Assembly: GCF_004341885.1 (NCBI RefSeq)
Contig: NZ_SLVX01000002.1
Location: 518,906-582,905 of the forward strand
DNA from: Shinella granuli
Lineage (GTDB): Bacteria; Pseudomonadota; Alphaproteobacteria; Rhizobiales; Rhizobiaceae
DNA length: 64,000 bases
Direction of reading: 5' to 3'
Program-made: the position numbers and the translations under genes
Notes under the pieces: model-generated
What the model was told of the DNA's origin: nothing
Seen by the model: the letters and a program-made list of their open reading frames with translations, nothing else
The model's database searches: none
Shown here: in pieces, positions 29,536 through 38,727 of the stretch
Layout: every line of letters starts with the position of its first letter
Numbering within the stretch: the stretch's first letter is position 1

Positions 29536-29904
29536 GTGGCACGTATCGCTGGCGTCAACATCCCGACTGCAAAACGCGTCGTCATCGCGCTGCGTTACAT
29601 TCACGGGATCGGCCCGAAGTTTGCACAGGAAATCATCGAGAAGGTCGGTATCCCGGCCGATCGTCGCGTTCACCAGCTCACGGACGCAGAAATCCTGCAG
29701 ATCCGCGAAGCCATCGACCGCGACTACCAGGTCGAAGGCGACCTGCGTCGCGAAACCTCGATGAACATCAAGCGTCTCATGGACCTCGGTTGCTACCGTG
29801 GCCTGCGTCACCGCCGTGGCCTTCCGGTCCGCGGCCAGCGCACGCACACCAATGCCCGCACCCGCAAGGGCCCGGCAAAGGCCATCGCAGGCAAGAAGAA
29901 GTAA
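29536..29904 (+). CDS. rpsM: 30S ribosomal protein S13
   Basis: S13 contacts P-site tRNA and the 50S. It has 122 residues: [18 protein letters not shown] and [20 protein letters not shown]. It starts with GTG; AAGGAG is 7 nt upstream and the next residues match the family, so GTG is secure. First gene of the alpha-type unit. Confidence 0.98.
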   Translation: MARIAGVNIPTAKRVVIALRYIHGIGPKFAQEIIEKVGIPADRRVHQLTDAEILQIREAIDRDYQVEGDLRRETSMNIKRLMDLGCYRGLRHRRGLPVRGQRTHTNARTRKGPAKAIAGKKK

Positions 29905-29993
29905 TTTCCCGGAAACGGGGAACGGGAGGCTGGCGCGCCGCGCCGGCCTCTTTTGAGTTTCGAGCGGGGCCTTGCCTTTCATCTGGCCAGGGT

Positions 29994-30137
29994 CCCGGTC
30001 GGTGGAGCTGCTGGCACTACGGCAGTGACGATATCGCCGCACGCATCGCCTTTCTGGGCATGCGTGCACATTACTGTTCAGGACAGGGGTTCGCCCCGGT
30101 CCGGTGGAGCCGCTGGCATTACGGCGGTGTCGAGATC
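29994..30137 (+). repeat. Two tandem copies of a ~42-bp hairpin element between rpsM and rpsK
   Basis: Copy 1 (29994-30035) and copy 2 (30095-30137) are 102 bp apart. Each can form a 6-bp stem with a GCAYTA loop: CTGCTG/CGGCAG in copy 1 and CCGCTG/CGGCGG in copy 2. The one change in the stem is compensated (T-A to C-G), so the fold appears conserved. The rest of the 249-bp gap has no recognised gene. Confidence 0.65.
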
Positions 30138-30153
30138 AACGAAAGGACTATCC

Positions 30154-30543
30154 ATGGCCAAGGAAGCCGCACGCGTCCGCCGTCGCGAACGCAAGAACAT
30201 CACCTCGGGTGTTGCTCACGTCAACTCTTCGTTCAACAACACGATGATCACCATCACCGACGCACAGGGCAACGCCATTGCCTGGTCGTCGGCCGGTGCG
30301 AAGGGCTTCAAGGGTTCGCGCAAGTCGACCCCGTTCGCTGCCCAGATCGCTGCCGAAGACTGCGCCAAGAAGGCCCAGGAACACGGCATGAAGTCGCTGG
30401 AAGTCGAAGTCTGCGGTCCGGGTTCCGGCCGTGAATCGGCTCTGCGCGCCCTCCAGGCTGCCGGCTTCATGATCACGTCCATCCGCGACGTGACCCCGAT
30501 CCCGCACAACGGTTGCCGTCCGCGCAAGAAGCGCCGCGTCTGA
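30154..30543 (+). CDS. rpsK: 30S ribosomal protein S11
   Basis: S11 is on the 30S platform. It has 129 residues, starts [20 protein letters not shown] and ends [17 protein letters not shown] 30154 is used although the frame is open upstream. The upstream frame translates the tandem repeat into [18 protein letters not shown] but has no ribosomal homology. Confidence 0.98.
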   Translation: MAKEAARVRRRERKNITSGVAHVNSSFNNTMITITDAQGNAIAWSSAGAKGFKGSRKSTPFAAQIAAEDCAKKAQEHGMKSLEVEVCGPGSGRESALRALQAAGFMITSIRDVTPIPHNGCRPRKKRRV

Positions 30544-30560
30544 TCATCGCATTCGAATTG

Positions 30561-30589
30561 CCGTGGAAGCCGGGTGACGGCTTCCGCGG
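30561..30589 (+). promoter_or_regulatory. Stable hairpin between rpsK and rpoA
   Basis: CCGTGGAAGCCG and CGGCTTCCGCGG pair over 12 bp (one G-U) around GGTGA. No T-run follows, so it is not a standard terminator. It could be a processing site or protein-binding site that sets rpoA expression apart from the ribosomal genes. Confidence 0.5.
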
Positions 30590-30646
30590 ATCTTCAGGGC
30601 TCGGCCGTCACGATTGGATGGTGGCGGCGAACGGAAGGCAAAACAT

Positions 30647-31657
30647 ATGATCCAGAAAAACTGGCAGGAACTGATCAAGCCGAACAAGGTCGAGTTCACC
30701 TCCTCCGGCCGCACCAAGGCAAGCCTTGTTGCCGAGCCGCTGGAGCGTGGCTTCGGCCTGACCCTCGGCAACGCGCTGCGTCGCGTTCTCCTGTCGTCGC
30801 TGCGCGGTGCGGCTGTGACCGCCGTGCAGATCGACGGCGTGCTGCATGAGTTCTCGTCCATCCCGGGCGTCCGGGAAGACGTGACCGACATCGTGCTCAA
30901 CATCAAGGAAATCGCCATCAAGATGGATGGCGACGATTCCAAGCGTATGGTCGTGCGCAAGCAGGGGCCGGGCGTCGTGACGGCTGGTGACATCCAGACG
31001 GTCGGCGACATCGAGATCCTGAACCCCAACCATGTGATCTGCACCCTCGACGAGGGCGCCGAAATCCGCATGGAGTTCACGGTCAACAACGGCAAGGGCT
31101 ATGTGCCCGCCGACCGTAACCGTTCCGAAGACGCGCCGATTGGCCTCATCCCGGTCGACAGCCTCTACTCGCCGGTCAAGAAAGTGTCCTACAAGGTGGA
31201 AAACACCCGTGAAGGCCAGGTTCTCGACTACGACAAGCTGACGATGACCATCGAGACCGACGGTTCCGTCACCGGCGAAGATGCGATCGCGTTCGCGGCC
31301 CGTATCCTCCAGGACCAGCTCTCGGTCTTCGTCAATTTCGACGAGCCGCAGAAGGAAGCCGAGGAAGATTCGGTTACCGAACTGGCGTTCAACCCGGCGC
31401 TCCTCAAGAAGGTCGACGAACTGGAACTTTCCGTCCGTTCGGCGAACTGCCTGAAGAACGACAACATCGTCTATATCGGCGATCTCATTCAGAAGACCGA
31501 AGCCGAAATGCTTCGCACTCCGAATTTTGGTCGCAAGTCGCTGAACGAAATCAAGGAAGTTCTCGCTTCCATGGGCCTGCACCTCGGCATGGAAGTGCCG
31601 GCCTGGCCGCCCGAGAACATCGAAGATCTCGCCAAGCGCTACGAAGACCAATATTAA
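30647..31657 (+). CDS. rpoA: RNA polymerase alpha subunit
   Basis: Alpha dimer assembles RNA polymerase and its C-terminal domain contacts UP elements and activators. It has 336 residues with N-terminal [20 protein letters not shown] and C-terminal [23 protein letters not shown] 30647 gives the family start [14 protein letters not shown]. Confidence 0.99.
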   Translation: MIQKNWQELIKPNKVEFTSSGRTKASLVAEPLERGFGLTLGNALRRVLLSSLRGAAVTAVQIDGVLHEFSSIPGVREDVTDIVLNIKEIAIKMDGDDSKRMVVRKQGPGVVTAGDIQTVGDIEILNPNHVICTLDEGAEIRMEFTVNNGKGYVPADRNRSEDAPIGLIPVDSLYSPVKKVSYKVENTREGQVLDYDKLTMTIETDGSVTGEDAIAFAARILQDQLSVFVNFDEPQKEAEEDSVTELAFNPALLKKVDELELSVRSANCLKNDNIVYIGDLIQKTEAEMLRTPNFGRKSLNEIKEVLASMGLHLGMEVPAWPPENIEDLAKRYEDQY

Positions 31658-31701
31658 CCATCAAACGGCAGGCAATAGCCTGCATGTGAAGGAGAACCGA
31701 G

Positions 31702-32127
31702 ATGCGCCACCAGAATTCCGGTCGCAAACTCAACCGTACCGCCAGCCACCGCAAGGCGATGTTCGCCAACATGGCTGCTTCGCTCATCCAGCATGAGCAG
31801 ATCGTCACCACCCTGCCGAAGGCGAAGGAAATTCGCCCGATCGTCGAAAAGCTCGTCACCCTCGGCAAGCGCGGCGACCTGCACGCTCGCCGCCAGGCGA
31901 TCTCGCAGATCCGCGACGTTGCCGTCGTTTCGAAGCTGTTCGACGCGATCGCCACGCGCTACGCCAGCCGCAACGGTGGCTACCTGCGCATCATGAAGGC
32001 CGGCTACCGCCACGGCGACAACGCCCCGCTCGCCGTCATCGAGTTCGTCGACCGCGACGTCGATGCCAAGGGCGCAGCCGACAAGGCCCGCGTTGCTGCT
32101 GAAGCAGACGCCGCCGAAGCCGCCTGA
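31702..32127 (+). CDS. rplQ: 50S ribosomal protein L17
   Basis: L17 has 141 residues: [20 protein letters not shown] and [19 protein letters not shown] sequence, plus an Ala-rich tail. It is the last gene of the ribosomal cluster and is followed by a strong terminator. Confidence 0.98.
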   Translation: MRHQNSGRKLNRTASHRKAMFANMAASLIQHEQIVTTLPKAKEIRPIVEKLVTLGKRGDLHARRQAISQIRDVAVVSKLFDAIATRYASRNGGYLRIMKAGYRHGDNAPLAVIEFVDRDVDAKGAADKARVAAEADAAEAA

Positions 32128-32152
32128 TCCTTTTTCGGGATACGGAATGAGA

Positions 32153-32184
32153 AAGGCCGGGAGAGCGATCTCCCGGCCTTTTCG
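32153..32184 (+). terminator. Intrinsic terminator after rplQ
   Basis: AAGGCCGGGAGA and TCTCCCGGCCTT form a perfect 12-bp stem with loop GCGA, followed by TTCGTTG. It ends the alpha-type operon. Confidence 0.9.
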
Positions 32185-32201
32185 TTGTGGGCATTCGGGT
32201 G

Positions 32202-32319
32202 CCCCTCATCCCCCTGCCGGGACCTTCTCCCCGTAAACGGGGAGAAGGGGCAGAGCGGCGCGCCCATCGTTCCTCGCCCCCGTTTACGGGGAGAGGATGC
32301 CGGCAGGCAGGTGAGGGGC
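32202..32319. repeat. Rhizobial palindromic intergenic repeat element
   Basis: A ~118-bp mosaic palindrome. The outer arms CCCCTCAT...CCTGCCGG and CCGGCAGGCAGGTGAGGGG pair with each other. Inside are a perfect 12-bp hairpin (32223-32248) and a second CCCCGTTTACGGGG palindrome. Layout and sequence resemble the RIME/ABC-type repeats found between genes in rhizobial chromosomes. Confidence 0.75.
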
Positions 32320-32954
32320 TATGCCCGATTGAACTGCGGCCTGCCGTCGTCGCGGCGTTTCCAGCGATTGAAGCGCGGGCGTATCGGACGCCACAGCAGC
32401 AGGAGGATGACGAGGCCGATATAGGTCCACGGCTCCGGCCCGACGACCTTCACCGACATCGCGAAATGCAGCGCGCCGGCGGCGGCGATGACATAGACGA
32501 GCCGGTGCAGCTTCACCCAGCGCGGCCCGAGCCGGCGGATCGACCAGGCATTGGAGGTCAGCGCCAGCGGGATGAGCAACACGAAGGCGGCCATGCCGAT
32601 GGTGATGAAGGGCCGTTTGGCGATGTCGGCGAGGATTGCCGGAAAATTCAGGTACTGGTCGAGCAGCATGTAGGTCAGGAAATGCATCAGCACGTACCAG
32701 AAGGCGAGAAGCCCGAGCGCCCGGCGGTAGCGGATCCAGTTGATGCCCAAAAGATCGCGGATCGGCGTGATGGCGAGCGTGGCGACGAGGAAGCGCAGCG
32801 CCCAGAGGCCGAGCAGGTGCTCGAATTCCTTGACCGGATTGCCGGGCAGGCGGCCCGTCGCGCCGAGCCAGAAACCCCAGGCCGCCGGCACGAGGCCGAC
32901 GGCGTAGAGCAGCCAGATCGAGGCGGCATGGTATTTGCGGGGCAGGGTGAGCAT
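32319..32954 (-). CDS. msrQ: Haem-binding membrane subunit of methionine sulfoxide reductase
   Basis: MsrQ (YedZ) feeds electrons from the respiratory chain to periplasmic MsrP. It has 211 residues with six hydrophobic segments of the ferric-reductase-like fold and histidines in helices (LMHFLTYML, LHRLVYVIAAAGALHFAM). The start ATG shares a base with the msrP stop (TGATG), so the two are co-translated. It ends against the palindromic repeat. Confidence 0.95.
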   Translation of the reverse strand: MLTLPRKYHAASIWLLYAVGLVPAAWGFWLGATGRLPGNPVKEFEHLLGLWALRFLVATLAITPIRDLLGINWIRYRRALGLLAFWYVLMHFLTYMLLDQYLNFPAILADIAKRPFITIGMAAFVLLIPLALTSNAWSIRRLGPRWVKLHRLVYVIAAAGALHFAMSVKVVGPEPWTYIGLVILLLLWRPIRPRFNRWKRRDDGRPQFNRA

Positions 32955-33895
32955 CAGTAGTTCGCCCTGAGGTCCATGCCGCTATAGAGGCCGGCGACGT
33001 CTTCCGCATAGCCGTTGAAGGGCAAAGTCGGTCGGCGGTTGGCGCCGAAGAAGCCGCCTTCGCCGATGCGGTTCTCGCTCGCCTGGCTCCAGCGCGGATG
33101 GTCGACCTCCGGATTCACATTGGCGTAGAAGCCGTATTCGCCGGGCGCGGTGAGGTTCCAGGTGGAGGGCGGCTGCCTGTCGGTGAGCGTGATCCTGACG
33201 ATCGACTTGATGCCCTTGAAGCCGTATTTCCATGGCACGACGAGGCGGATCGGCGCGCCGTTCTGGTTCGGCAGCGTCTTGCCGTAGACGCCGACGGACA
33301 GGATCGTCAGCGGATGGCGCGCCTCGTCGAGCCTGAGGCCCTCGACATAGGGCCAGGACAACGACTGGAAATAGCCGGACTGGCCGGGCATTTCCTCCGG
33401 CCTGACGATGGTTTCGAAGGCGACATATTTCGCGTCGCCCAACGGCTCCACCTTGTCGAGCAGGCTGGCGAGCGGAAAGCCGACCCAGGGGATGACCATC
33501 GACCAGGCCTCCACGCAGCGCATGCGGTAGACCCGCTCCTCCAGCGGCAGGGCCATCAGCTCTTCCAGCCCGAATTCCTTCGGCTTGCCGACGAGCCCGT
33601 CGACCTTCACCGTCCAGGGTGTCGGCCGGAACTTTTCCGAATTGGCGATCGGGTCGCCCTTGCCCATGCCGAATTCATAGAAATTGTTGTAGCTGGTCAC
33701 GTCCTTTTCAGGCGTCAGCGCCTCGTCCACCGCGTAGGTCGATTTCGCCGCCTTCAGGGCTTCCGCGAAAGCGGGCGTCCCCGATGCCAGGAGCGCACCG
33801 CCCGCCGCTGCCGCCAGAAACGAGCGGCGCCCAAGGAAACAGTGTTCCGGCGTGATCTGCGAAGCGGGGATGCGGGGCGGGCGGTAGAGAGACAT
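32954..33895 (-). CDS. msrP: Periplasmic methionine sulfoxide reductase, molybdopterin subunit
   Basis: MsrP repairs oxidised methionine in periplasmic proteins. It has 313 residues. A Tat signal is present ([13 protein letters not shown]), fitting a folded molybdoprotein. The Mo-ligand cysteine is in [15 protein letters not shown] chose ATG 33895, giving a family-like N-terminus; a second in-frame start 12 codons upstream is possible. The gene is first in a two-gene operon with msrQ. Confidence 0.95.
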   Translation of the reverse strand: MSLYRPPRIPASQITPEHCFLGRRSFLAAAAGGALLASGTPAFAEALKAAKSTYAVDEALTPEKDVTSYNNFYEFGMGKGDPIANSEKFRPTPWTVKVDGLVGKPKEFGLEELMALPLEERVYRMRCVEAWSMVIPWVGFPLASLLDKVEPLGDAKYVAFETIVRPEEMPGQSGYFQSLSWPYVEGLRLDEARHPLTILSVGVYGKTLPNQNGAPIRLVVPWKYGFKGIKSIVRITLTDRQPPSTWNLTAPGEYGFYANVNPEVDHPRWSQASENRIGEGGFFGANRRPTLPFNGYAEDVAGLYSGMDLRANY

Positions 33896-34089
33896 GGCGG
33901 GCTCGATCTGTTCGGTTGCTTTGCCTGACACCTACGTAAACGCGGCCCTTGTCGTTTCAACGGCAGCGGAAGATTTGTGGCGACCACATTTTCGTGCGCG
34001 CCGCGTGAGATCGCCGCGATCTCTGCGGTTTGCCTTTTTTCCTGCGAGATCCTATCTGATCGTGACGCAGAAACGAAGGAGACTCGTCC

Positions 34090-35493
34090 ATGCCGAACGT
34101 CCGCATCCTGCTTGCCGCCCCGCTTGCCGTTGCTCTCGCCCTTGCGGCGCCCGCAATGGCCGAGGAGCGCACCGTGCCGCAATCGCGCACGGACATGCAG
34201 CTCTCCTTCGCGCCGCTGGTCAAGCAGGTCGAGAGCGCCGTGGTCAACGTCTATGCCGAGCGCGTCGTCGAGCGCCGCTCGATCTTCGACGGCGATCCCT
34301 TCTTCGAGGAATTCTTCGGCCAGCGCATGCCGAACCGCAGCGAGAAGCAGTCCTCGCTCGGATCGGGCGTCATCGTCGGCGCAAAAGGCATCGTAGTGAC
34401 GAACAACCACGTCATCGAGGGTGCGAGCGACATCAAGGTCGCGCTGGCGGATGGCCGCGAATATGAAAGCACCGTGGTGCTGAAGGACGAGCGCGTCGAC
34501 CTTGCCGTCCTGAAGATCAAGGCGGATGCGGATTTCACTGCATTGCCGCTCGGCGACAGCGATGCCGTGCAGGTCGGCGATCTCGTCCTTGCCATCGGCA
34601 ATCCGTTCGGCGTCGGCCAGACGGTGACGAGCGGCATCGTCTCGGCGCTGGCGCGCAACCAGGTCCGGTCCGGCGATTTCGGCTTCTTCATCCAGACGGA
34701 CGCGTCGATCAATCCCGGCAATTCCGGCGGCGGCCTCATCAACATGAACGGCGAACTGATCGGCATCAACACGGCGATCTTCTCACGCGGCGGCGGCTCG
34801 AACGGCGTCGGCTTCGCCATTCCGGCCAATCTCGTGAAGACCTTCGTCGCCAGCGCCGAAAACGGCAGCGCCACCTTCGACCGCCCGTTCATCGGCGCCA
34901 CCTTCGATGCGGTGACCTCGGAGGTCGCCGAGGCGCTCGGCCTGAACCGTGCCCGCGGCGCGCTGATCTCGCAGGTGCAGGCCGGCAGTCCGGCGGAAAA
35001 GGCCGGCATGAAGCCCGGGCAGGTGGTCACCGCCGTCAACGGCGTTCCGGTCGAGCATCCCGACGCGCTCGGCTATCGCCTCACGACGGTCGGCATCGGC
35101 GGCACGGCACGTGTCACGGTCGTCGCCAACGGCAAGGAGGAGGACCTGACGCTCTCCCTCGACCGTGCGCCCGAGACGACGCCGCGCGACGAGCGGCTGA
35201 TCGACGGCCGCAACCCCTTCTCCGGCGCGGTCGTCGCCAATCTCTCGCCGCGCGTGGCGGAGGAACTGCGCATGCCGGCCAGCCGGACCACGGCCGGCGT
35301 CGTCGTCACCGAGGTCAATCGCGGCTCGCCGGCCGCGCGCATCGGCCTGCGGCCGCGCGACATCATCATCGCGCTCAACGGCACGGAGGTCGCCTCGACC
35401 GAAAGCCTCGCCTCGCTCGTAAACGAGGACCCGTCCATCTGGCGCGTCGAGATCGAGCGCGACGGCCAGCGCATCCGCCAGTTCTTCCGATGA
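34090..35493 (+). CDS. DegP/DegQ-type periplasmic serine protease
   Basis: HtrA-family protease for envelope quality control, 467 residues. A signal peptide ends at about residue 24 (APAMA). The catalytic triad is visible at His107 (TNNHVIEG), Asp137 (RVDLAVLKI) and Ser212 (NPGNSGGG). Two PDZ domains follow (about 265-355 and 375-465). A charged loop after the signal (DGDPFFEEFFGQRMP) is the LA loop. ATG 34090 follows GAAGGAG. It overlaps rarA by 4 bp (ATGA). Confidence 0.95.
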   Translation: MPNVRILLAAPLAVALALAAPAMAEERTVPQSRTDMQLSFAPLVKQVESAVVNVYAERVVERRSIFDGDPFFEEFFGQRMPNRSEKQSSLGSGVIVGAKGIVVTNNHVIEGASDIKVALADGREYESTVVLKDERVDLAVLKIKADADFTALPLGDSDAVQVGDLVLAIGNPFGVGQTVTSGIVSALARNQVRSGDFGFFIQTDASINPGNSGGGLINMNGELIGINTAIFSRGGGSNGVGFAIPANLVKTFVASAENGSATFDRPFIGATFDAVTSEVAEALGLNRARGALISQVQAGSPAEKAGMKPGQVVTAVNGVPVEHPDALGYRLTTVGIGGTARVTVVANGKEEDLTLSLDRAPETTPRDERLIDGRNPFSGAVVANLSPRVAEELRMPASRTTAGVVVTEVNRGSPAARIGLRPRDIIIALNGTEVASTESLASLVNEDPSIWRVEIERDGQRIRQFFR

Positions 35494-36797
35494 GCGACCT
35501 CTTCGCCCCGCGTGAACCGGAGGAGATGGCGGCAAAGCGGCCCCTGGCCGATCGCCTGCGCCCCCGCACGCTGGGCGAGGTGTCCGGCCAGGAGCACCTG
35601 ACGGGTCCCGACGGCGTGCTCTCGCGCATGATCGAGGCGGGCTCGCTCGGCTCGATGATCTTCTGGGGCCCGCCCGGCACGGGCAAGACGACGGTGGCGC
35701 GCCTCCTGTCCGGCGAAACGGGGCTTGCCTTCGAGCAGATCTCGGCGATCTTCTCCGGCGTCGCCGATCTCAAGAAGGTGTTCGAGGCCGCGCGCCAGCG
35801 CCGCATGGGCGGCCGGCAGACCCTGCTCTTCGTCGACGAGATCCATCGCTTCAACCGCGCCCAGCAGGACAGTTTCCTGCCGGTCATGGAGGACGGCACG
35901 ATCGTGCTGGTCGGCGCGACGACGGAGAACCCGTCCTTCGAGCTCAATGCCGCGCTTCTCTCCCGCGCCCGCGTGCTGACTTTCAAGCCGCATGACGAAC
36001 AGAGCCTTGAGGAGCTTCTGAAACGCGCCGAGGCGATCGAGGAAAAACCGCTGCCGCTCGACGAAGAGGCGCGCGCCTCGCTGCTGCGCATGGCCGATGG
36101 GGACGGGCGGGCGGTGCTGACGCTTGCCGAGGAGGTCTGGCGCGCCGCCCGCGCCGGCGAGACTTTCGGGCAGGACGATCTCTTCCGCATCGTCCAGCGC
36201 CGGGCGCCCGTCTACGACAAGTCGCAGGACGGCCACTACAATCTCATCTCCGCGCTGCACAAATCCGTGCGCGGCTCCGATCCCGATGCGGCGCTCTACT
36301 ATCTCACCCGCATGCTGGATGCCGGCGAGGACCCGCTGTTCCTGTGCCGTCGCATGGTGCGCATGGCGGTGGAGGATATCGGGCTTGCCGATCCGCAGGC
36401 GCTCGTCGTCTGCAATGCCGCCAAGGACGCCTATGATTTCCTCGGCTCGCCGGAGGGGGAACTGGCGCTGGCGCAGGCCTGCGTCTATCTCGCCACCGCG
36501 CCGAAATCGAACGCCGTCTACACCGCCTACAAATCCGCGATGCGCGCGGCGAAGGAAAACGGCTCGCTGCTGCCGCCGAAGCACATCCTCAATGCGCCGA
36601 CGAAGCTGATGAAGGGCGAAGGCTATGGCGATGGCTATCGCTACGACCACGACATGCCGGACGCCTTTTCCGGGCAGGATTATTTCCCGGAGAAGATGGG
36701 GCGGAAAACCTTCTACGATCCGCCCGAGCGCGGCTTCGAGCGGGAGCTGAGGAAGCGGCTGGAATGGTGGGCGAAGCTGCGTCGGGAACGCGGCTGA
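35490..36797 (+). CDS. rarA: Replication-associated recombination protein A
   Basis: AAA+ ATPase (MgsA/RarA, Mgs1/WRNIP1 family) acting at stalled replication forks. It has 435 residues: Walker A GPPGTGKTT, Walker B LLFVDEIHRFNR and sensor region VGATTENPSFELN, then the C-terminal tetramerisation domain. It is translationally coupled to the protease gene upstream, an arrangement common in rhizobia. Confidence 0.97.
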   Translation: MSDLFAPREPEEMAAKRPLADRLRPRTLGEVSGQEHLTGPDGVLSRMIEAGSLGSMIFWGPPGTGKTTVARLLSGETGLAFEQISAIFSGVADLKKVFEAARQRRMGGRQTLLFVDEIHRFNRAQQDSFLPVMEDGTIVLVGATTENPSFELNAALLSRARVLTFKPHDEQSLEELLKRAEAIEEKPLPLDEEARASLLRMADGDGRAVLTLAEEVWRAARAGETFGQDDLFRIVQRRAPVYDKSQDGHYNLISALHKSVRGSDPDAALYYLTRMLDAGEDPLFLCRRMVRMAVEDIGLADPQALVVCNAAKDAYDFLGSPEGELALAQACVYLATAPKSNAVYTAYKSAMRAAKENGSLLPPKHILNAPTKLMKGEGYGDGYRYDHDMPDAFSGQDYFPEKMGRKTFYDPPERGFERELRKRLEWWAKLRRERG

Positions 36798-36812
36798 GGC
36801 CCGCCGCGGCCG

Positions 36813-37130
36813 TCAGGAGGCGGCGCTGAAGCGCTGCACGGGCTTGTGCGGGGCGAGCGGCACGACCTTGATCGACGATTCGGCCTTGCCAGGATGCCCC
36901 TCCATGTCGACCACCACATGCCAGTGGCCGTTTTCCGGGATCTTCAGCCGGATCGGCGATTGCTTGGCGACGCCGCCGAGGAACTTGTGCTGGCGGGCAT
37001 TCTTGAAGAGATCGAAATTGCCATGGCTCATCAGCCGCACATTGGCGATGGCCGAGAGCGTGATCTCGATCACCGTACCGGCGCGCTGCATGTCGAGGTC
37101 GTAATGCGTGTAGGAGAAGCTGTGTGCCAT
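36813..37130 (-). CDS. DUF1883-family protein
   Basis: A 105-residue protein with FSYTHYDLDMQRAGTVIEI, ANVRLMSHGNF and GGVAKQSPIRLKIP, features I associate with DUF1883. The function is unknown. It is convergent with rarA, 15 bp between stops. Confidence 0.8.
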   Translation of the reverse strand: MAHSFSYTHYDLDMQRAGTVIEITLSAIANVRLMSHGNFDLFKNARQHKFLGGVAKQSPIRLKIPENGHWHVVVDMEGHPGKAESSIKVVPLAPHKPVQRFSAAS

Positions 37131-37396
37131 GGTCTGCCCGGATATATCTGGTTTTGCGCTAATATTCGCACGCCCGGGTTAATGTTCCCTTCCGCGGAGG
37201 CAGGGTGTGGCGACCGGAAATAGAACAGCCTTTTCAATCTGTTGCCGCAGGAAGCGGATTCAATCCGGCAAGGACTTGAATCCTCTTTACAGGCGTCTGC
37301 CGAAAATTTTTCGGGCCCTGTCGGAGTAACGTCCCCGGCCGCGTCCTTGGTGCATGAAGCCGGCAGCGCCGCCGGCCGGAACCCGAGGAGACAGAC

Positions 37397-38341
37397 ATGC
37401 CGAAGATGACCATCATCACCCTTCTGACCGCCGCCCTTGCCGCCTTGGCCCCGCTTTCGGCGCAGGCGGAGGATGTGACCGAGAACCCGTTGCAGGGCGA
37501 GGCCGGCAGGCCGGACAAGGCGGGTCACCTGACGGTGAACGGCATCGACTACTATTACGAGATCCGCGGCAAGGGCGAGCCGCTGCTGCTGCTGCATGGC
37601 GGCCTCGGCCAGATCGAGATGTTCGGCGCCAACCTCAAGACGCTGCAGGACAACCGCCAGGTGATCGGCGTCGACCTGCAGGGCCATGGCCGCACGCCGC
37701 TCGGCACGCGTCCGATCGACATTGCCGCCATCGGCGCCGATATGGCCGAGCTCGTGGAGGAACTGGGCTACGACAAGGTCGACGTGCTCGGCTATTCCTT
37801 CGGCGGCGGCGTGGCGCTGCACATGGCCGCCGGGGCGCCGGACAAGGTGCGCCGCCTCGTCATCGCCTCGGCGCCCTTCGCCAGGAACGGCTTCTTCCCG
37901 GAAATGCTGCCGCAGCAGGAGGCGGTCTCCGGCGCGATGGCCGAAATGATGAAGGAAACGCCGATGTACAAGTCCTATGCCGCCGTCGCGCCTGATGTTT
38001 CCGAGTTCCCGAAGCTGCTCGACGCCATGGGCGCGGCGATGCGCGTCGACTACGACGCCTCCGATGCGGTGGCAAAGCTCGCCATGCCCGTCATGCTGAT
38101 CTTCGGCGACAGCGACATGATCCGCCCGGAGCATATCGTCGAATTCTACCAGAAGCTCGGCGGCGGGCTGAGGGATGCCGGCTGGATGCGGGAGAACATG
38201 GTGAAGAACCGCCTCGCCATCCTGCCGGGCCTCACCCACTATGAGACCTTTGCGGCCCCGGCGCTTGTCGGCACGGCCCTGCCGTTCCTCAACGGCGAAA
38301 CCGGTGCGCAAAGCTGGGCCGGGCAGGTGAGCGGCGAATAA
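37397..38341 (+). CDS. Exported alpha/beta hydrolase
   Basis: It has 314 residues with a signal peptide (to about residue 24, LSAQA). The alpha/beta-hydrolase core shows HGGLGQIEMF, nucleophile elbow GYSFGGG, acid region IFGDSDMIRPEH and a C-terminal histidine in LPGLTHYETF. GAGGAG precedes the ATG. The substrate cannot be told. Confidence 0.85.
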   Translation: MPKMTIITLLTAALAALAPLSAQAEDVTENPLQGEAGRPDKAGHLTVNGIDYYYEIRGKGEPLLLLHGGLGQIEMFGANLKTLQDNRQVIGVDLQGHGRTPLGTRPIDIAAIGADMAELVEELGYDKVDVLGYSFGGGVALHMAAGAPDKVRRLVIASAPFARNGFFPEMLPQQEAVSGAMAEMMKETPMYKSYAAVAPDVSEFPKLLDAMGAAMRVDYDASDAVAKLAMPVMLIFGDSDMIRPEHIVEFYQKLGGGLRDAGWMRENMVKNRLAILPGLTHYETFAAPALVGTALPFLNGETGAQSWAGQVSGE

Positions 38342-38352
38342 CCTAAAAGGAG

Positions 38353-38384
38353 AAGCCCGGATGCACTCCCATGCATCCGGGCTT
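38353..38384. terminator. Terminator-type hairpin after the exported hydrolase
   Basis: AAGCCCGGATGCA and TGCATCCGGGCTT pair perfectly over 13 bp with loop CTCCCA, 11 bp after the stop. The T-run is short. It can serve the convergent 58-aa gene as well. Confidence 0.7.
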
Positions 38385-38452
38385 CCGCGCGTCCGTGAGG
38401 CCGTCTGCGAGCGGCGGCCACACATCGATCGACCCCAGATCGGGGGCGCCGG

Positions 38453-38629
38453 CTAGTGGCAGACGCGGACGCGTTTGACGATCAGGTTGCCGTAGTAGTC
38501 GTAGCTCTTGATCTTCTTGATGAAGCAGGCGGGCTGGTAGTCGTAGCTGTAATAGCCGGCCTGTGACGGTGCGGCGAAGCCGGCGACGGCGGTGAAGGCG
38601 ATGGCGGCGGCAAGGATGAGATTGCGCAT
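38453..38629 (-). CDS. Small exported protein (58 aa)
   Basis: MRNLILAAAIAFTAVAGFAA is a clear signal peptide, ending near SQA. The ~34-residue mature part is Tyr/Lys rich with two cysteines (PACFIKK and VRVCH), so one disulfide is possible. Both ends are well defined. The family was not recognised. Confidence 0.65.
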   Translation of the reverse strand: MRNLILAAAIAFTAVAGFAAPSQAGYYSYDYQPACFIKKIKSYDYYGNLIVKRVRVCH

Positions 38630-38727
38630 GTTAAGGTCCCCTCTGGTTCGGTCGGGATGGTTCGTTCCATCCAGTGACCGAACCTTCGCATGGGACGGTT
38701 TTGGGCGCTGTTCCGTGTGGAACAGGG

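Noticed and set aside
32183..32320. CRISPR-like array from the repeated palindromes
   Set aside because: Only one nested palindrome is present, with no regularly spaced repeats or spacers and no cas genes.
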